Source of the DNA: Rhizobiales bacterium Ga0077548
GTDB lineage: Bacteria; Pseudomonadota; Alphaproteobacteria; Rhizobiales; Xanthobacteraceae
Direction: 5' to 3'
NCBI GenBank assembly: GCA_001464215.1
Contig: LNEZ01000045.1
Coordinates: 1-38,751 of the forward strand
Length of the DNA stretch: 38,751 nucleotides
The first letter of the stretch is position 1, and each line of letters starts with the position of its first letter. A model generated the notes under the pieces. The model worked only from the letters and a program-made list of their open reading frames with translations, made no database searches and had not been told where the DNA came from. The position numbers and the translations under genes were made by a program. Below are positions 24,090 through 33,585 of the stretch, one piece after another.

Positions 24090-25894
24090 TAGTGATTCTC
24101 CCGCGGAATACCGAAGTTTTCGGCGACGTTCTGGAACTTGATCGCGGGCTTCAGCACCATTCCCTCGGAAAGCTGATCCACCATCTGCCGCTGGATTTCC
24201 TGCCACGGCGTCTGGCTCGGCGGGAACTTGTAGCCGCCGTCGGCAGCCAACTTCGTGCGTCGCGCAGTCAATTCCTTCTCGTCGAGCAGAATATTCGCCT
24301 CACCTTTCCGAAGGTCGATGCGCACGCGGTCGCCGGTCTTTAGAATAGCGAGTCCCCCGCCCGCAGCCGCTTCAGGAGACGCGTTCAAGATCGATGGCGA
24401 GCCGGAAGTGCCCGACTGCCTGCCGTCGCCGATGCAGGGCAACGATTTCACGCCGCGATTGAGGAGTGCCGCCGGCGCCGTCATGTTCACGACCTCCGCG
24501 GCGCCCGGATAGCCGATCGCGCCGACGCCGCGCATGAACAGCATACAATGCTCGTCAATCTTGAGCGCAGGATCGTTGATGCGCTTGTGATAGTCCTCCG
24601 GCCCGTCGAACACGATGGCGCGGCCCTCGAATGCCTCCGGGTCCTTCGGATCGGAAAGATAGCGGTCGCGGAATTCCTTCGAGATCACGGAAGTCTTCAT
24701 GATCGCGCTGTCGAAGAGATTACCCTTCATGACGATAAAACCCGCGTCCTGACGAAGCGGCTTGTCGTAGGGAAAGATCACGTCGCGATCCAAAACCTCG
24801 CGGCCACGGCAATTCTCGCCGATAGACTTCGCATTCACGGTCAGCGCGCCTTCGTGAATCTTTTTCTGCTTCATCAATTCGAAGATGACCGCCGGAATGC
24901 CGCCCGCGCGGTGAAATTCTTCGCCGAGATATTTTCCGGCCGGCATCATATTCACGAGCAGCGGAATTTTATGACCGAATTTCTGCCAGTCTTCGACCTC
25001 CAGCTTCACGCCGATGTGGCGGGCAATCGCATTCAGATGCACCGGCTCATTGGTCGAGCCGCCGATCGCGGAGTTGACGATGATCGCGTTCTCGAACGCC
25101 TCGCGCGTGAGGATATCGGAAGGCCGGAGATTCTCTTCGACCATATCGACGATGCGCTTTCCGGTTTCATAGGCAATCTGCCCGCGCTCGCGATAGGTCG
25201 CAGGAATTGCCGCGCATCCGGGCAGCGACATACCGAGCGCTTCGGCGAGACCGTTCATCGTGGACGCCGTGCCCATGGTGTTGCAGTGTCCGGCGGAAGG
25301 CGCCGACGACGCAACGAGATCCATGTACTCGTCGTAGTCGATCTCTTTGGTGGCGTAGAGTTCGCGCGCTTTCCACTTGATCGTGCCCGATCCCGTGCGC
25401 TCGCCTTTATACCAGCCGTTCAGCATCGGCCCGCCGGAGAGCACGATCGCCGGAATGTTCACCGTCGCTGCCGCCATGATGCAGGCCGGCGTGGTCTTGT
25501 CGCATCCGGTCGTGAGCACGACGCCGTCGATCGGATAACCGTACAAGACTTCAACGAGGCCGAGATACGCGAGATTGCGGTCGAGCGCGGCAGTCGGGCG
25601 TTTCCCGGTTTCCTGAATTGGATGCACCGGAAATTCGAAACAGATGCCGCCTGCAGAGCGAATGCCCTCGCGCACGCGATGCGCAAGCTCGAGGTGATGA
25701 CGGTTGCACGGAGAAAGATCGCTTCCGGTCTGCGCGATCCCGATAATTGGCTTGCCGGATTGCAGCTCTTCGCGCGTGAAACCGAAATTCAGATAGCGCT
25801 CGAGATAACCCGAGGTGACATCCGGATTGGTCGGATCGTCGAACCATGCCTGCGAACGCAGACGGCGGGCGGGCTTCGCTCCGTTCTTGTTCAT
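24089..25894 (-). CDS. IlvD/Edd-family dehydratase (sugar-acid type)
   Basis: A 601-residue dehydratase of the IlvD/Edd family. Three cysteines place a [2Fe-2S] cluster as in L-arabinonate and D-xylonate dehydratases: C63 (SPCN), C131 ([10 protein letters not shown]) and C204 ([12 protein letters not shown]). [12 protein letters not shown] carries the catalytic Ser region. The overall sequence, with [22 protein letters not shown] at the start, resembles pentonate dehydratases more than branched-chain DHAD, so the product is probably a 2-keto-3-deoxy sugar acid (inference). The start is backed by GCGAGGA. It heads an overlapping three-gene unit with the ICL-like and GNAT genes. Confidence 0.9.
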   Translation of the reverse strand: MNKNGAKPARRLRSQAWFDDPTNPDVTSGYLERYLNFGFTREELQSGKPIIGIAQTGSDLSPCNRHHLELAHRVREGIRSAGGICFEFPVHPIQETGKRPTAALDRNLAYLGLVEVLYGYPIDGVVLTTGCDKTTPACIMAAATVNIPAIVLSGGPMLNGWYKGERTGSGTIKWKARELYATKEIDYDEYMDLVASSAPSAGHCNTMGTASTMNGLAEALGMSLPGCAAIPATYRERGQIAYETGKRIVDMVEENLRPSDILTREAFENAIIVNSAIGGSTNEPVHLNAIARHIGVKLEVEDWQKFGHKIPLLVNMMPAGKYLGEEFHRAGGIPAVIFELMKQKKIHEGALTVNAKSIGENCRGREVLDRDVIFPYDKPLRQDAGFIVMKGNLFDSAIMKTSVISKEFRDRYLSDPKDPEAFEGRAIVFDGPEDYHKRINDPALKIDEHCMLFMRGVGAIGYPGAAEVVNMTAPAALLNRGVKSLPCIGDGRQSGTSGSPSILNASPEAAAGGGLAILKTGDRVRIDLRKGEANILLDEKELTARRTKLAADGGYKFPPSQTPWQEIQRQMVDQLSEGMVLKPAIKFQNVAENFGIPRENH

Positions 25895-25911
25895 CGTTTC
25901 CTCGCTTGATT

Positions 25912-27216
25912 TTATTCGGCAGCCTTGGCCGGCTCCAAAGGAATGAAAACCAGTTTGTCGATGCGCTTGCTGTCCATGTCGACGACCTCCACGCGCCAGT
26001 CTCCGATCACGAAACTGTCGCCTTCGACCGGAATACGCGCGAGCTTCTCAAGCGCGAGACCCGCCGCGGTGTGATAGTCCTCGGTCGTTTCCTCGATGCC
26101 GAGTTCTTCCTTCAAATCATCGATCGAGGCGCGGCCATCGACCAGCCAGGAGCCGTCGGCGCGTTTCGTAATTTCCTTGGCCTCGCCCTCATGTTCCTTA
26201 TCGATATCGCCCGCGATGCCTTCGAGCACGTCATGCAAGGTCGCAACACCGGTGAAGTCGCCGTATTCGTCCACCACCAGCGCGATATGCACGTTCGCCG
26301 AGCGGAACATTTCGAGCAAGCGCAGCACAGGCAGCGTCTCCGGCACGAACAGCGGCTGAATGAGATTCTCCTCGACCCGCAGCGGCTTACCCGCGATCAG
26401 GTCGGTAAGCAGGTCTTTCTTTTGCACGATCCCGATCGGACGGCCGATATCGCCTCCGCGCGCGACCACGATCCGCGAATAAGGACAATCCGCGATTTCG
26501 CGCGCGATCCGCTCCGGCTCGTCGTCGAGATCGATCCAGTACACATCTGTGCGCGGGGTCAGCACCGCTTCGACCGAACGGTCGGCCAGCGCAAGCACGC
26601 CGTGGATCATCTCTTCTTCGACCTCGTCGATCACCCCGGACTCGGTGCCCTCGGCAATCGCAAGTTTCACTTCTTCTTCGGTAACGCCGTCGGGCCTGCC
26701 GGTACGAACACGCAAGAGCGCAAGCACGGCTGCCGTGGTAACTTCCAACAGCCACACCATCGGCCGTGCGATCATCACGATGATCTGCAAGGGCTGCGCG
26801 AGCTTCGCGGCAATCGGCTCCGGTGAGGTCAGCGCGATACGTTTCGGCACCAGCTCGCCGATGATCAGAGAAATGTAAGTGATCGCGACCACGACAGCCC
26901 CGAAAGCGATCTCGTCGCCATAGGGTTCGAGGATCGGATACCGGTTCAGTACTTCGCCAAGCCGCGCGCCGAGTGTGGCCCCGCCGAAGGCACCCGACAG
27001 AATGCCGATCAGCGTGATGCCGACCTGCACGCCGGAGAGAAAGCGGCTCGGATTTTCCGAAAGCGCGAGCGCGCGCGCCGCACCCCGGCTGCCGTTTTCG
27101 GCCATCTGCTGCAGACGAATACGGCGGGACGAAACGATCGCCATCTCCGCCATGGCGAAGAGGCCGTTGAGGAGCGTAAGGCCCACAACGACCGCCAGTT
27201 CCAACCATATGCCCAT
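25912..27216 (-). CDS. CorC/HlyC-type CNNM transporter with CBS domains
   Basis: A 434-residue membrane protein. A CNNM/DUF21 domain (about residues 1-190, with [13 protein letters not shown]) carries the transmembrane part. A CBS pair follows (about 205-325, [14 protein letters not shown] and [26 protein letters not shown]), then a C-terminal CorC_HlyC domain ([15 protein letters not shown] to the end). The family handles Mg2+/Co2+ efflux or homeostasis; hemolysin naming is historical. The ATG at 27216 is used, because the longer frame begins with 19 polar residues before the first helix. It lies 17 bases before the dehydratase start on the same strand. Confidence 0.92.
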   Translation of the reverse strand: MGIWLELAVVVGLTLLNGLFAMAEMAIVSSRRIRLQQMAENGSRGAARALALSENPSRFLSGVQVGITLIGILSGAFGGATLGARLGEVLNRYPILEPYGDEIAFGAVVVAITYISLIIGELVPKRIALTSPEPIAAKLAQPLQIIVMIARPMVWLLEVTTAAVLALLRVRTGRPDGVTEEEVKLAIAEGTESGVIDEVEEEMIHGVLALADRSVEAVLTPRTDVYWIDLDDEPERIAREIADCPYSRIVVARGGDIGRPIGIVQKKDLLTDLIAGKPLRVEENLIQPLFVPETLPVLRLLEMFRSANVHIALVVDEYGDFTGVATLHDVLEGIAGDIDKEHEGEAKEITKRADGSWLVDGRASIDDLKEELGIEETTEDYHTAAGLALEKLARIPVEGDSFVIGDWRVEVVDMDSKRIDKLVFIPLEPAKAAE

Positions 27217-27350
27217 AATGGCAGGCAATTTCGCATGGCGCGGGCTCGCCCGGCAATGGTGATCACGCCGCACGGCCTGTAGCGGTTTGAAAACATAGAG
27301 AAAATGGGCTCAATTACCGCGCAATAAACGGGAAACGCCGAGGAAACACT

Positions 27351-28504
27351 ATGCTGCATACGATTCCGGGCTTCGAGCGCATCGGAGAGGAAAACGCCTT
27401 TGCGGTGCTCGCGCGCGCCGCCGAACTTGCAAGCCAAGGACGAGACATCGTGAGCCTCGGCATCGGTCAGCCTGATTTCCCGACACCGCCGCATATTGTG
27501 GACGCCGCGATCAAGGCGCTGCGCGACGGCCATCACGGCTATACGCCGGCAACCGGCATCCTGCCGCTGCGCGAAGCGATCGCCGCCGATCTGCACAAGC
27601 GTTTCTCGGTCGAAGTATCGCCAGGCAATGTCGCGGTTGTGCCCGGCGGCAAGATCACGATGTTCGCGGCGATCCTGATGTTCGGCGAACCGGGCGCGGA
27701 CATTCTCTATCCCGATCCGGGATTTCCGATTTACCGCTCGATGATCGAATTCACCGGCGCCAATCCTGTGCCGATTCCGGTGCGTGAAGAAAACGGCTTC
27801 GCTTTCTCGGCGGAAGAAACACTCTCGCTGATTACAAAGAAGACGCGGCTCGTCATCATCAATTCGCCTGCGAACCCGACCGGCGGCGTCACGCCGAAAT
27901 CCGAAGTCGATAAATTCGTGGCCGGCATGGAGAAACATCCGGACGTCGCGATCATGTCGGACGAGATTTACGACCAGATGGTCTATGACGGCCGTCGATC
28001 CGCGACCGGCTCATTCTCCTGAACGGATGGTCGAAGACTTACGCGATGACCGGCTGGCGCATGGGCTATTCGGTCTGGCCGCAGGCGCTTTACGAAAATA
28101 TCCGCAAACTCGCCGTCAACGCGTGGTCCTGTGTGAATGCACCGTCGCAATATGCGGCGCTTGCCGCCCTCACCGGCCCGCAAGACGCCGTGCACCACAT
28201 GGTCGCGGAATTCGACAAGCGCCGGAAAGTTGTTGTGAACGAATTGAACAAGCTGCCGGGAATTTCCTGTGCCACGCCTAAAGGCGCGTTCTATGCGTTC
28301 CCGAATATCAAGAACACCGGCTGGAAGGCGAAGAAGCTCGCGTCATCGCTCTTGGAAGAATCCGGTGTTGCGATCATCGGCGGACCCGATTTCGGAATTC
28401 TAGGCGAAGGTTATGTGCGTCTGTCCTACGCAAACTCGACCGAGAACATCCTGAAAGCAATCGGCCGTATGGGTGAGTTTCTCTCGACCCGCAAAGCGGC
28501 GTGA
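27351..28504 (+). pseudogene. Class I aminotransferase, broken by a frameshifting deletion
   Basis: Fold-type I PLP aminotransferase (aspartate/alanine class) in two frames. The first part (27351-28022) has the usual start, SLGIGQPDFPTPPHI, HHGYTPATG, NSPANPTGG and DEIYDQMVYDG, then runs into a stop at 28020. The rest continues in another frame as PSIRDRLILLNGWSKTYAMTGWRMGY through to the normal C-terminus at 28504. About ten conserved residues expected between YDG and PSIRD are absent, so the junction at about 27991 lost roughly 28 bases. The PLP lysine (codon 28034-28036) lies after the break. The start has GAGGA upstream. An assembly or sequencing error is possible. Confidence 0.85.
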
Positions 28505-28513
28505 CCTGCTGAA

Positions 28514-28933
28514 ATGCGCGCGCGGCTCTCCGTTCTGTTTGTTCTGATCGGGACCGCGCTCGCGGTCGCGCAAACCGTCCGCCCCTCTCGCGAAATTTGT
28601 GACAGCACCAAACTAACGGGCCGGCCCTACTTTATCTGTCTCGAGAAAGCGATGTTCGACTCGAACCGCGAACTCGAAGCGCTGGTCGAACGCATCCTCG
28701 GCTTTATCGATATGCGAGCCGATCTTGCGCCCGCCCAGAAAGGCCGCTGGAAAAACTCGCTCGAGGAAGCGCAGATTCTCTTTGTCCGCTTCCGCAATCA
28801 GGAATGTCAGGCGGTGGCACCCTTCGAGGGAACCAAGACCGGCCGCATCGGTTCGTTCGACGAGCGGCTCACGTGCCTTATCGACAAGAACGTGACGCGT
28901 ATGCGCGAACTGGAAGTGCGCTACACGAGGTAG
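28514..28933 (+). CDS. LprI-like (DUF1311) exported protein
   Basis: A 139-residue protein with a signal peptide (cleavage near AVAQ, about residue 19). Four cysteines lie at spacing typical of the lysozyme-inhibitor LprI N-terminal family, with KNSLEEAQILFVRFRNQECQ and LTCLIDKNVTRMRELEVRY as the hallmark tail. The domain is small, helical and periplasmic; in Mycobacterium the namesake inhibits lysozyme, but the function of proteobacterial members is mostly unknown. It follows the broken aminotransferase by 9 bases without a clear ribosome-binding site. Confidence 0.72.
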   Translation: MRARLSVLFVLIGTALAVAQTVRPSREICDSTKLTGRPYFICLEKAMFDSNRELEALVERILGFIDMRADLAPAQKGRWKNSLEEAQILFVRFRNQECQAVAPFEGTKTGRIGSFDERLTCLIDKNVTRMRELEVRYTR

Positions 28934-28952
28934 CGCTTGCATCCGCGCAACA

Positions 28953-28982
28953 AAAAGCCCGCCGTCACGGCGGGCTTTTGTT

Positions 28983-28983
<1 letters not shown>
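28953..28983. terminator. Bidirectional intrinsic terminator
   Basis: A perfect 12-base stem (28953-28964 with 28968-28979), three-base loop and flanking A- and T-tracts. It serves the LprI-like gene on the plus strand and the tRNA-Met on the minus strand. Confidence 0.9.
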
Positions 28984-29059
<76 letters not shown>

Positions 29060-29313
29060 CCAGAGGCAAAAATGCCGGCAAGTTCCCGCCGGCGCCGGGT
29101 ATGTAGCAATCCGATGACGCAAATGAAAGGCCGGGGAGCGGCTTAAATTGGCCGAAAAGCGAGGCAAAATCGCGCGCCAAATCGCTTCCTGCGTGCCTGC
29201 TAAAGCGCAAATAGACCCTCTCGCGAAGCAAGCCTGCAGGACTTGCGCTTGCCCCGGAACGTGCCAAGGTCCGCCCCCGGGGGCTTAAAGGACCCATACA
29301 GGTAGAGGAAAAT

Positions 29314-30129
29314 ATGCAGTTTCGTATGTCAGGTTTTCGCGGCATCGCCGGGGTTGCTGCCGCAACCGCGCTCCTGTTTGGAGCCGGACTTTATTCGCTG
29401 AACGTTTCCGCGCAGCCCAAGCTCGATATTCATTTCGTTCCGACGCCGCATGAAGTCGTGAAGCGTATGCTGGAGCTTGCGAAGGTCGGCCCGGCCGACA
29501 CGCACTACGATCTGGGCTCCGGCGACGGACGCATCGTGATCGCGGCGGTCAAGGATTTCAAAGCCAAGAAGGGCCTCGGCGTCGATCTCGATCCGCAGCG
29601 CATCAAGGAAGCCACCGAAAACAAAGCGAAGGCGGGCCTCGGCGACAACGTCACCTTCCGCGAACAGAACATTTTCGAAACCGACCTTTCGGAAGCGACC
29701 ACGGTTTCGATGTATCTCCTCACTTCGATCAATATCCGTATGCGTCCGAAGCTGCTCAAGGAATTGAAGCCCGGCACCCGCATCGTGACCCACGCCTTCA
29801 ACATGGGCGAGTGGAAGCCCGAGCACGACGAGAGCGTGAACGGCTATCAGGTTTATCTCTTCATCGTCCCGGCCAACGTCACCGGAAAATGGGAAGTGAG
29901 TGAAGGCGAAAAGAAAATCGGCCTCGACCTGAAGAGCGAGTTCACCGATCTCTCCGGCTCGGCCACCGTCAACGGCAAGACCTCGGAAATCAAGAACGGC
30001 AAGATTACCGGCACCAAGATCGAATTCACGATCGACGTGGACGGCAAGCCGGTGAAGTACGAAGGCAACCTCGACAACGGCACCATCACCGGAACCGGCG
30101 CCGCCAAGTGGACCGCGAAGAAGGCGTAA
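29314..30129 (+). CDS. Exported FAM173-like SAM methyltransferase-fold protein (copy 1)
   Basis: A 271-residue protein. A signal peptide or anchor (residues 1-33, ending NVSAQ) precedes a methyltransferase fold with intact SAM motif I YDLGSGDGR (65-73), the FVPTPHEVVKRMLELA lead-in and GVDLDPQRI (motif II). This combination resembles the FAM173/ATPSCKMT lysine-methyltransferase group. From about residue 185 a second, beta-rich domain follows (YLFIVPANVTGKWEV to the end). SAM is not known to be available outside the cytoplasm, so catalysis after export is puzzling. AGAGGAAAA gives a good ribosome-binding site. A paralogue follows in tandem. Confidence 0.82.
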   Translation: MQFRMSGFRGIAGVAAATALLFGAGLYSLNVSAQPKLDIHFVPTPHEVVKRMLELAKVGPADTHYDLGSGDGRIVIAAVKDFKAKKGLGVDLDPQRIKEATENKAKAGLGDNVTFREQNIFETDLSEATTVSMYLLTSINIRMRPKLLKELKPGTRIVTHAFNMGEWKPEHDESVNGYQVYLFIVPANVTGKWEVSEGEKKIGLDLKSEFTDLSGSATVNGKTSEIKNGKITGTKIEFTIDVDGKPVKYEGNLDNGTITGTGAAKWTAKKA

Positions 30130-30159
30130 GCGCTTTTCGAAAACCGGAATGTGAAAAAT

Positions 30160-30192
30160 CACGGCCTCTTGGCAAACCGCCAAGGGGCCGTG
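30160..30192 (+). other. Strong hairpin between the tandem methyltransferase genes
   Basis: Arms 30160-30173 and 30179-30192 pair over 14 bases with one wobble around an AAACC loop. No T-run follows on the plus strand, so it is more likely an mRNA-stabilising or processing stem than a terminator. Confidence 0.55.
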
Positions 30193-30227
30193 AACGTGAA
30201 ATGCACCAGGAAATCCGAGTAAAAAAG

Positions 30228-31070
30228 ATGCAGACCGCTTTCATCCGCAATTCTTTCGCTGTACTTGCCGTCGTGGCCCTTGCCGGTGGCGCATTCGCGG
30301 ACGAATCCTTTGCGCAGGCCGCGAACGAATCCGACAATCCCAAGCTGGATGTGATCTACGTCCCGACCCCGCATCAGGTCGTGAAACGAATGCTGGAGCT
30401 GGCGAAGGTCGGCCCGGACGACATCCACTACGATCTCGGCTCCGGCGACGGACGCATCGTGATCGCGGCGGTCAAGGATTTCAAAGCCAGGAAGGGCGTC
30501 GGCATCGATCTCGATCCGCAGCGCATCAAGGAAGCGCAAGAGAATCTCGCCAAAGCAGGCGTCGGCGATCGCGTCACCTTCCTGAACAGGAATATTTTCG
30601 AGACGGATTTTTCCGAGGCAAATGTCATCTCGCTTTATCTTCTGTCGACGCTGAACCTGAAGCTGCGTCCGACCATCCTCGACATGAAGCCCGGTACGCG
30701 CATCGTGACCCAAAGCTTCTCGATGGCGGATTGGGACCCCGAGCACAAAGAACAGGTCGATTTCGACGACAATGGCTACAAGGGATCGCGCACGGTCTAT
30801 CTGTACATCGTGCCTGCGAAGGTCGAAGGCAAATGGTCGATGACCGTAGGCGCGCAGGAAATCGCGCTCGACCTCAAGCAGCAATTCCAGCGCGTCACGG
30901 GCACCGCTTTCATCGGCGGTAAGCCGAGCGTAATTAAAGACGGCCGGCTGAACGGTGCGAATATCGAATTCGTCGTCGAACTTGACGGAAAGCCGGTGAC
31001 GTACGAAGGCAAAGTGGACGGCGGCACAATCACCGGCACAAATAACTGGAATGCCAAGAAGGCATCCTGA
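30228..31070 (+). CDS. Exported FAM173-like SAM methyltransferase-fold protein (copy 2)
   Basis: A 280-residue paralogue of the preceding gene with the same order: signal peptide (cleavage near SFAQA or GAFA), YVPTPHQVVKRMLELA, motif I YDLGSGDGR (68-76), GIDLDPQRI, and a C-terminal beta domain (YLYIVPAKVEGKWSM onwards). The core is close to copy 1, while the signal peptide and C-terminus differ more. It carries an extra short insert (DFDDNGYKGSR) before the second domain. The ATG at 30228 gives a compact signal peptide; an ATG at 30201 in frame would also export. Substrate unknown. Confidence 0.8.
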   Translation: MQTAFIRNSFAVLAVVALAGGAFADESFAQAANESDNPKLDVIYVPTPHQVVKRMLELAKVGPDDIHYDLGSGDGRIVIAAVKDFKARKGVGIDLDPQRIKEAQENLAKAGVGDRVTFLNRNIFETDFSEANVISLYLLSTLNLKLRPTILDMKPGTRIVTQSFSMADWDPEHKEQVDFDDNGYKGSRTVYLYIVPAKVEGKWSMTVGAQEIALDLKQQFQRVTGTAFIGGKPSVIKDGRLNGANIEFVVELDGKPVTYEGKVDGGTITGTNNWNAKKAS

Positions 31071-31091
31071 AGAGGAATGGTGGGGGCATAG

Positions 31092-32456
31092 ATGGCCAAA
31101 CAGGCAGATAAGAAAGCAGGGCTTTCTGTATTCGACGGCATCATGATGCTGGTCGGCATCGTCGTCGGCATCGGTATTTTCAAGACCCCCTCAATCGTTG
31201 CCGCGAACGCCGACAGCGGCGCAACCTTCATCGGGCTTTGGGTGATCGGCGGCTTCATCGCGCTGGTCGGCGCGCTCTGCTACGCAGAACTAGGCAGCTC
31301 TCATGCAAGCTCCGGCGGAGAGTATCATTTCCTGAGCAAAGCTTATGGCGAGAAGCTCGGTATGTTGTTCGGCTGGGCACGCTGCACCATCATCCAACCC
31401 GGCGCCATCGCCGCGGTCGCATTCGTCTATGGCGAATACATCTCGGAAGTCATCAATCTCGGCCGCTACAGCTTCGCAATCCATGGCGCTTTGGCGGTAG
31501 TCGTTCTGACCTGGGTCAATCTCATGGGCCTGCGCGAAGCAAGCTGGACGCAGAACCTTTTTGCCATTCTCGCAATTACAGCCCTTGTGCTTGTGATCCT
31601 GGCAGCTTTTTATGTTGGCCCGCAGCCAACCGCTAACGTCGCGGCGAAAGCACCGGCGGCTCCGTTCGCGGCTGCGGGCTTTGCGATGGTCTTTATTCTA
31701 TTGACCTTCGGCGGCTGGAATGAATCGGCTTATCTTTCGGGCGAACTGCGTGACGTGAAGCGCAGCATGGCGCCGACGTTGATCTGGTCGATCCTGATCA
31801 TCACCGTACTCTACGTGCTCGTGAACCTCGGCTACCTCTGGACCTTCGGTCTGCAGGGCCTGCGCGACTCCAAGGCGATCGGGGCCGACCTGATGCGCCT
31901 TGCAGCAGGCGGCGGTGGCGCAATCATTCTGAGTTTGATGATCACCGCTACTGCGCTCAGCACCTTGAACGCGACGATCTTCACCGGTGCGCGCGGCTAT
32001 CAGGCGCTCGGTCAGGACCTGCCCTGGCTCGGCTATCTGGCTGAGTGGAAGGGTGACAAGCCCGCAAATGCGCTGCTGACACAAAGCACACTCACTCTCA
32101 TTCTGATCGGCTTCGGTGCGCTTGCCCGGGACGGCTTTGAAACCATGACCGGATACACCGCGCCCGCCTTCTGGGGCTTCCTCTTCCTGGTCGGCGTTTC
32201 GGTTTATGTATTCCGCAGCCGCGGCGATGTCGCGAAAGACGGTTTCAAGGTGCCGTTCTATCCGGTGCTGCCGGCGATCTTCTGTGCAAGCTGTCTCTGG
32301 ATGTGCTGGTCGGGTATCAATTACGCGCTGTTCCTATGGAGCAAATCCGGTTACGGAGTTTCCGGCGTAGGCGCGATCTTGGGTATTGCCGTTATGGTCG
32401 CAGGTATTCCGCTTGTGTTGCTCTCGAAGCCGAAGAAAAAGTCAGCAAAGCGCTGA
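31092..32456 (+). CDS. APC-family amino acid permease
   Basis: A 454-residue transporter with about twelve helices. Helix 1 carries the unwound substrate/ion segment MLVGIVVGIGIFKTPSIVA typical of the amino acid-polyamine-organocation family, and helix 6 has FILLTFGGWNESAYLSGELRDVKRSMAPTL. It belongs to the LAT-like branch. The specific amino acid is not evident. GGGGG at 31082-31086 places the start at 31092. It follows the methyltransferase pair by 21 bases and may be co-transcribed. Confidence 0.88.
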   Translation: MAKQADKKAGLSVFDGIMMLVGIVVGIGIFKTPSIVAANADSGATFIGLWVIGGFIALVGALCYAELGSSHASSGGEYHFLSKAYGEKLGMLFGWARCTIIQPGAIAAVAFVYGEYISEVINLGRYSFAIHGALAVVVLTWVNLMGLREASWTQNLFAILAITALVLVILAAFYVGPQPTANVAAKAPAAPFAAAGFAMVFILLTFGGWNESAYLSGELRDVKRSMAPTLIWSILIITVLYVLVNLGYLWTFGLQGLRDSKAIGADLMRLAAGGGGAIILSLMITATALSTLNATIFTGARGYQALGQDLPWLGYLAEWKGDKPANALLTQSTLTLILIGFGALARDGFETMTGYTAPAFWGFLFLVGVSVYVFRSRGDVAKDGFKVPFYPVLPAIFCASCLWMCWSGINYALFLWSKSGYGVSGVGAILGIAVMVAGIPLVLLSKPKKKSAKR

Positions 32457-32501
32457 AGCTTTTTCGGAGCAGCCCGCCAGCCTTGGCCGCACCCGCGAGC
32501 A

Positions 32502-32530
32502 AGGCCTTGCCGAGCAGCCCGGCAAGGCCT
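32502..32530. other. Perfect hairpin after the APC permease gene
   Basis: AGGCCTTGCCG (32502-32512) and CGGCAAGGCCT (32520-32530) are exact inverted repeats with a 7-base loop, 46 bases past the permease stop. No T-run follows on either strand. Confidence 0.5.
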
Positions 32531-32630
32531 GACAAAATGAGGAGACCGAACAGCCCTGGCGTCATGCCGGGAAGCCGGATTGGAACATTTTGTAAAACTG
32601 TCACAGTCTACGGCCTAAAGCTTCCTCTGC

Positions 32631-33527
32631 ATGACAAAGCGTCCCACGCTTCGCCCAGACGAGCCGCTAGATGAGGCCATGCTCGCGGTCGCCCGCGATA
32701 TTCTGACCCGGGCGCGCGACGCCATTGCCGATTCCGAATTGAGCTCCGACAAAGCGGTTCATGAATTCCGGAAGTCGATCAAACGCTGGCGCGCTTTCCT
32801 CCGCTTGATCGAACCGCATTTCGGCGATGGCGCTGACAACCTGCGCCGGTCTGCACGGGAAGTTGCAAAGAAACTGGGTGGTGCGCGCGACCTTCGCTCC
32901 ACGCTGGATGCGGTCGAGGATATTCGCGAAAGCGCCTATGAACTGAACGATCGCGCGCTGCGAACCATGCACGACCGCGTCAAGGAAATGCATCTGGCGG
33001 CGGAACGGCATTCGATTTCGCCCGCCGATCGCGCCGAGATCGCGCATCAGATTTCAGCCTGGCTAGCCACGATTTCGCTCTGGCCGTTTTCCGGTCTGCA
33101 GTTTCCGGAATTAGCGAAGTCGCTGACCGAAGGCTACCGCCGCGCCCGGAAGACCATGCCGAAAGACTGGCAGCAGGCAGAAGAAGAACAGCTTCACGAA
33201 TTCCGCAAGCGCACCATCGACCATCGCTACCAGATGGAGCTGATCGAGCCGCTATGGCCCCGCATGGCGAAAATCTGGGTGGACGAGGCGCAGCGCCTCC
33301 GCGATGCTTTGGGACAGCATCGGGATCTCGCGCTGTTACAGAACATGGCTGGGCCGCACCAGCCGCTCGCGCGCTTCCGCTCGAAACTCACCCCGCCGAT
33401 CCAGCGGCGGCAACTTGAACATCTGGCGCAGGCCGCGAAGATCGCGTCCCGCATCTTCGCGGAGAAGCCCCGCGCCTTTCACGCGCGGATCGAAACGCTC
33501 TGGCTCGCGGGCAGCGACGTTGACTAG
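32631..33527 (+). CDS. Stand-alone CHAD-domain protein
   Basis: A 298-residue all-helical protein with the two internal repeats of the CHAD domain. Each repeat carries the conserved histidine and basic residues that contact polyphosphate: VHEFRKSIKRWRAFLR (H44, R47, K48) followed by GGARD, and LHEFRKRTIDHRYQME (H189, R192, K193) followed by LGQHRDLA. CHAD proteins bind inorganic polyphosphate granules. No CYTH triphosphatase domain is fused. The C-terminus is basic. A terminator follows. Confidence 0.9.
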   Translation: MTKRPTLRPDEPLDEAMLAVARDILTRARDAIADSELSSDKAVHEFRKSIKRWRAFLRLIEPHFGDGADNLRRSAREVAKKLGGARDLRSTLDAVEDIRESAYELNDRALRTMHDRVKEMHLAAERHSISPADRAEIAHQISAWLATISLWPFSGLQFPELAKSLTEGYRRARKTMPKDWQQAEEEQLHEFRKRTIDHRYQMELIEPLWPRMAKIWVDEAQRLRDALGQHRDLALLQNMAGPHQPLARFRSKLTPPIQRRQLEHLAQAAKIASRIFAEKPRAFHARIETLWLAGSDVD

Positions 33528-33532
33528 AAATG

Positions 33533-33570
33533 AAAAACCGCCGCGGTCCTTTCGAAACGCGGCGGCTTAA
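33533..33570. terminator. Bidirectional terminator
   Basis: An 8-base GC stem (33538-33545 with 33558-33565) with a 12-base loop, an A-run before and TT after. It lies between the convergent CHAD gene and the secreted-protein gene; it fits the minus strand better, where TTTTT follows. Confidence 0.7.
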
Positions 33571-33585
33571 ATTCTAGCGAAAAGA

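Noticed and set aside
24090-24206. N-terminal extension of the ICL-like protein
   Set aside because: It lies inside the dehydratase gene; the family start MPSIAEKR coincides with the TAATG junction.
24548-25909. A 453-codon open frame on the plus strand
   Set aside because: Antisense to the IlvD/Edd dehydratase, whose motifs and overlaps are clear; the antisense product is Arg/His-rich without family character, as expected in GC-rich DNA.
27985-28046. Programmed ribosomal frameshift in the aminotransferase gene
   Set aside because: No slippery run is present and conserved residues are physically missing, so a deletion explains it better.
32392-32604. A 70-codon minus-strand ORF rich in Leu and Gly after the APC permease
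   Set aside because: It overlaps the permease 3' end, spans a perfect hairpin that accounts for its repeated LAG-type residues, and has no ribosome-binding site; kept only as an outside possibility.
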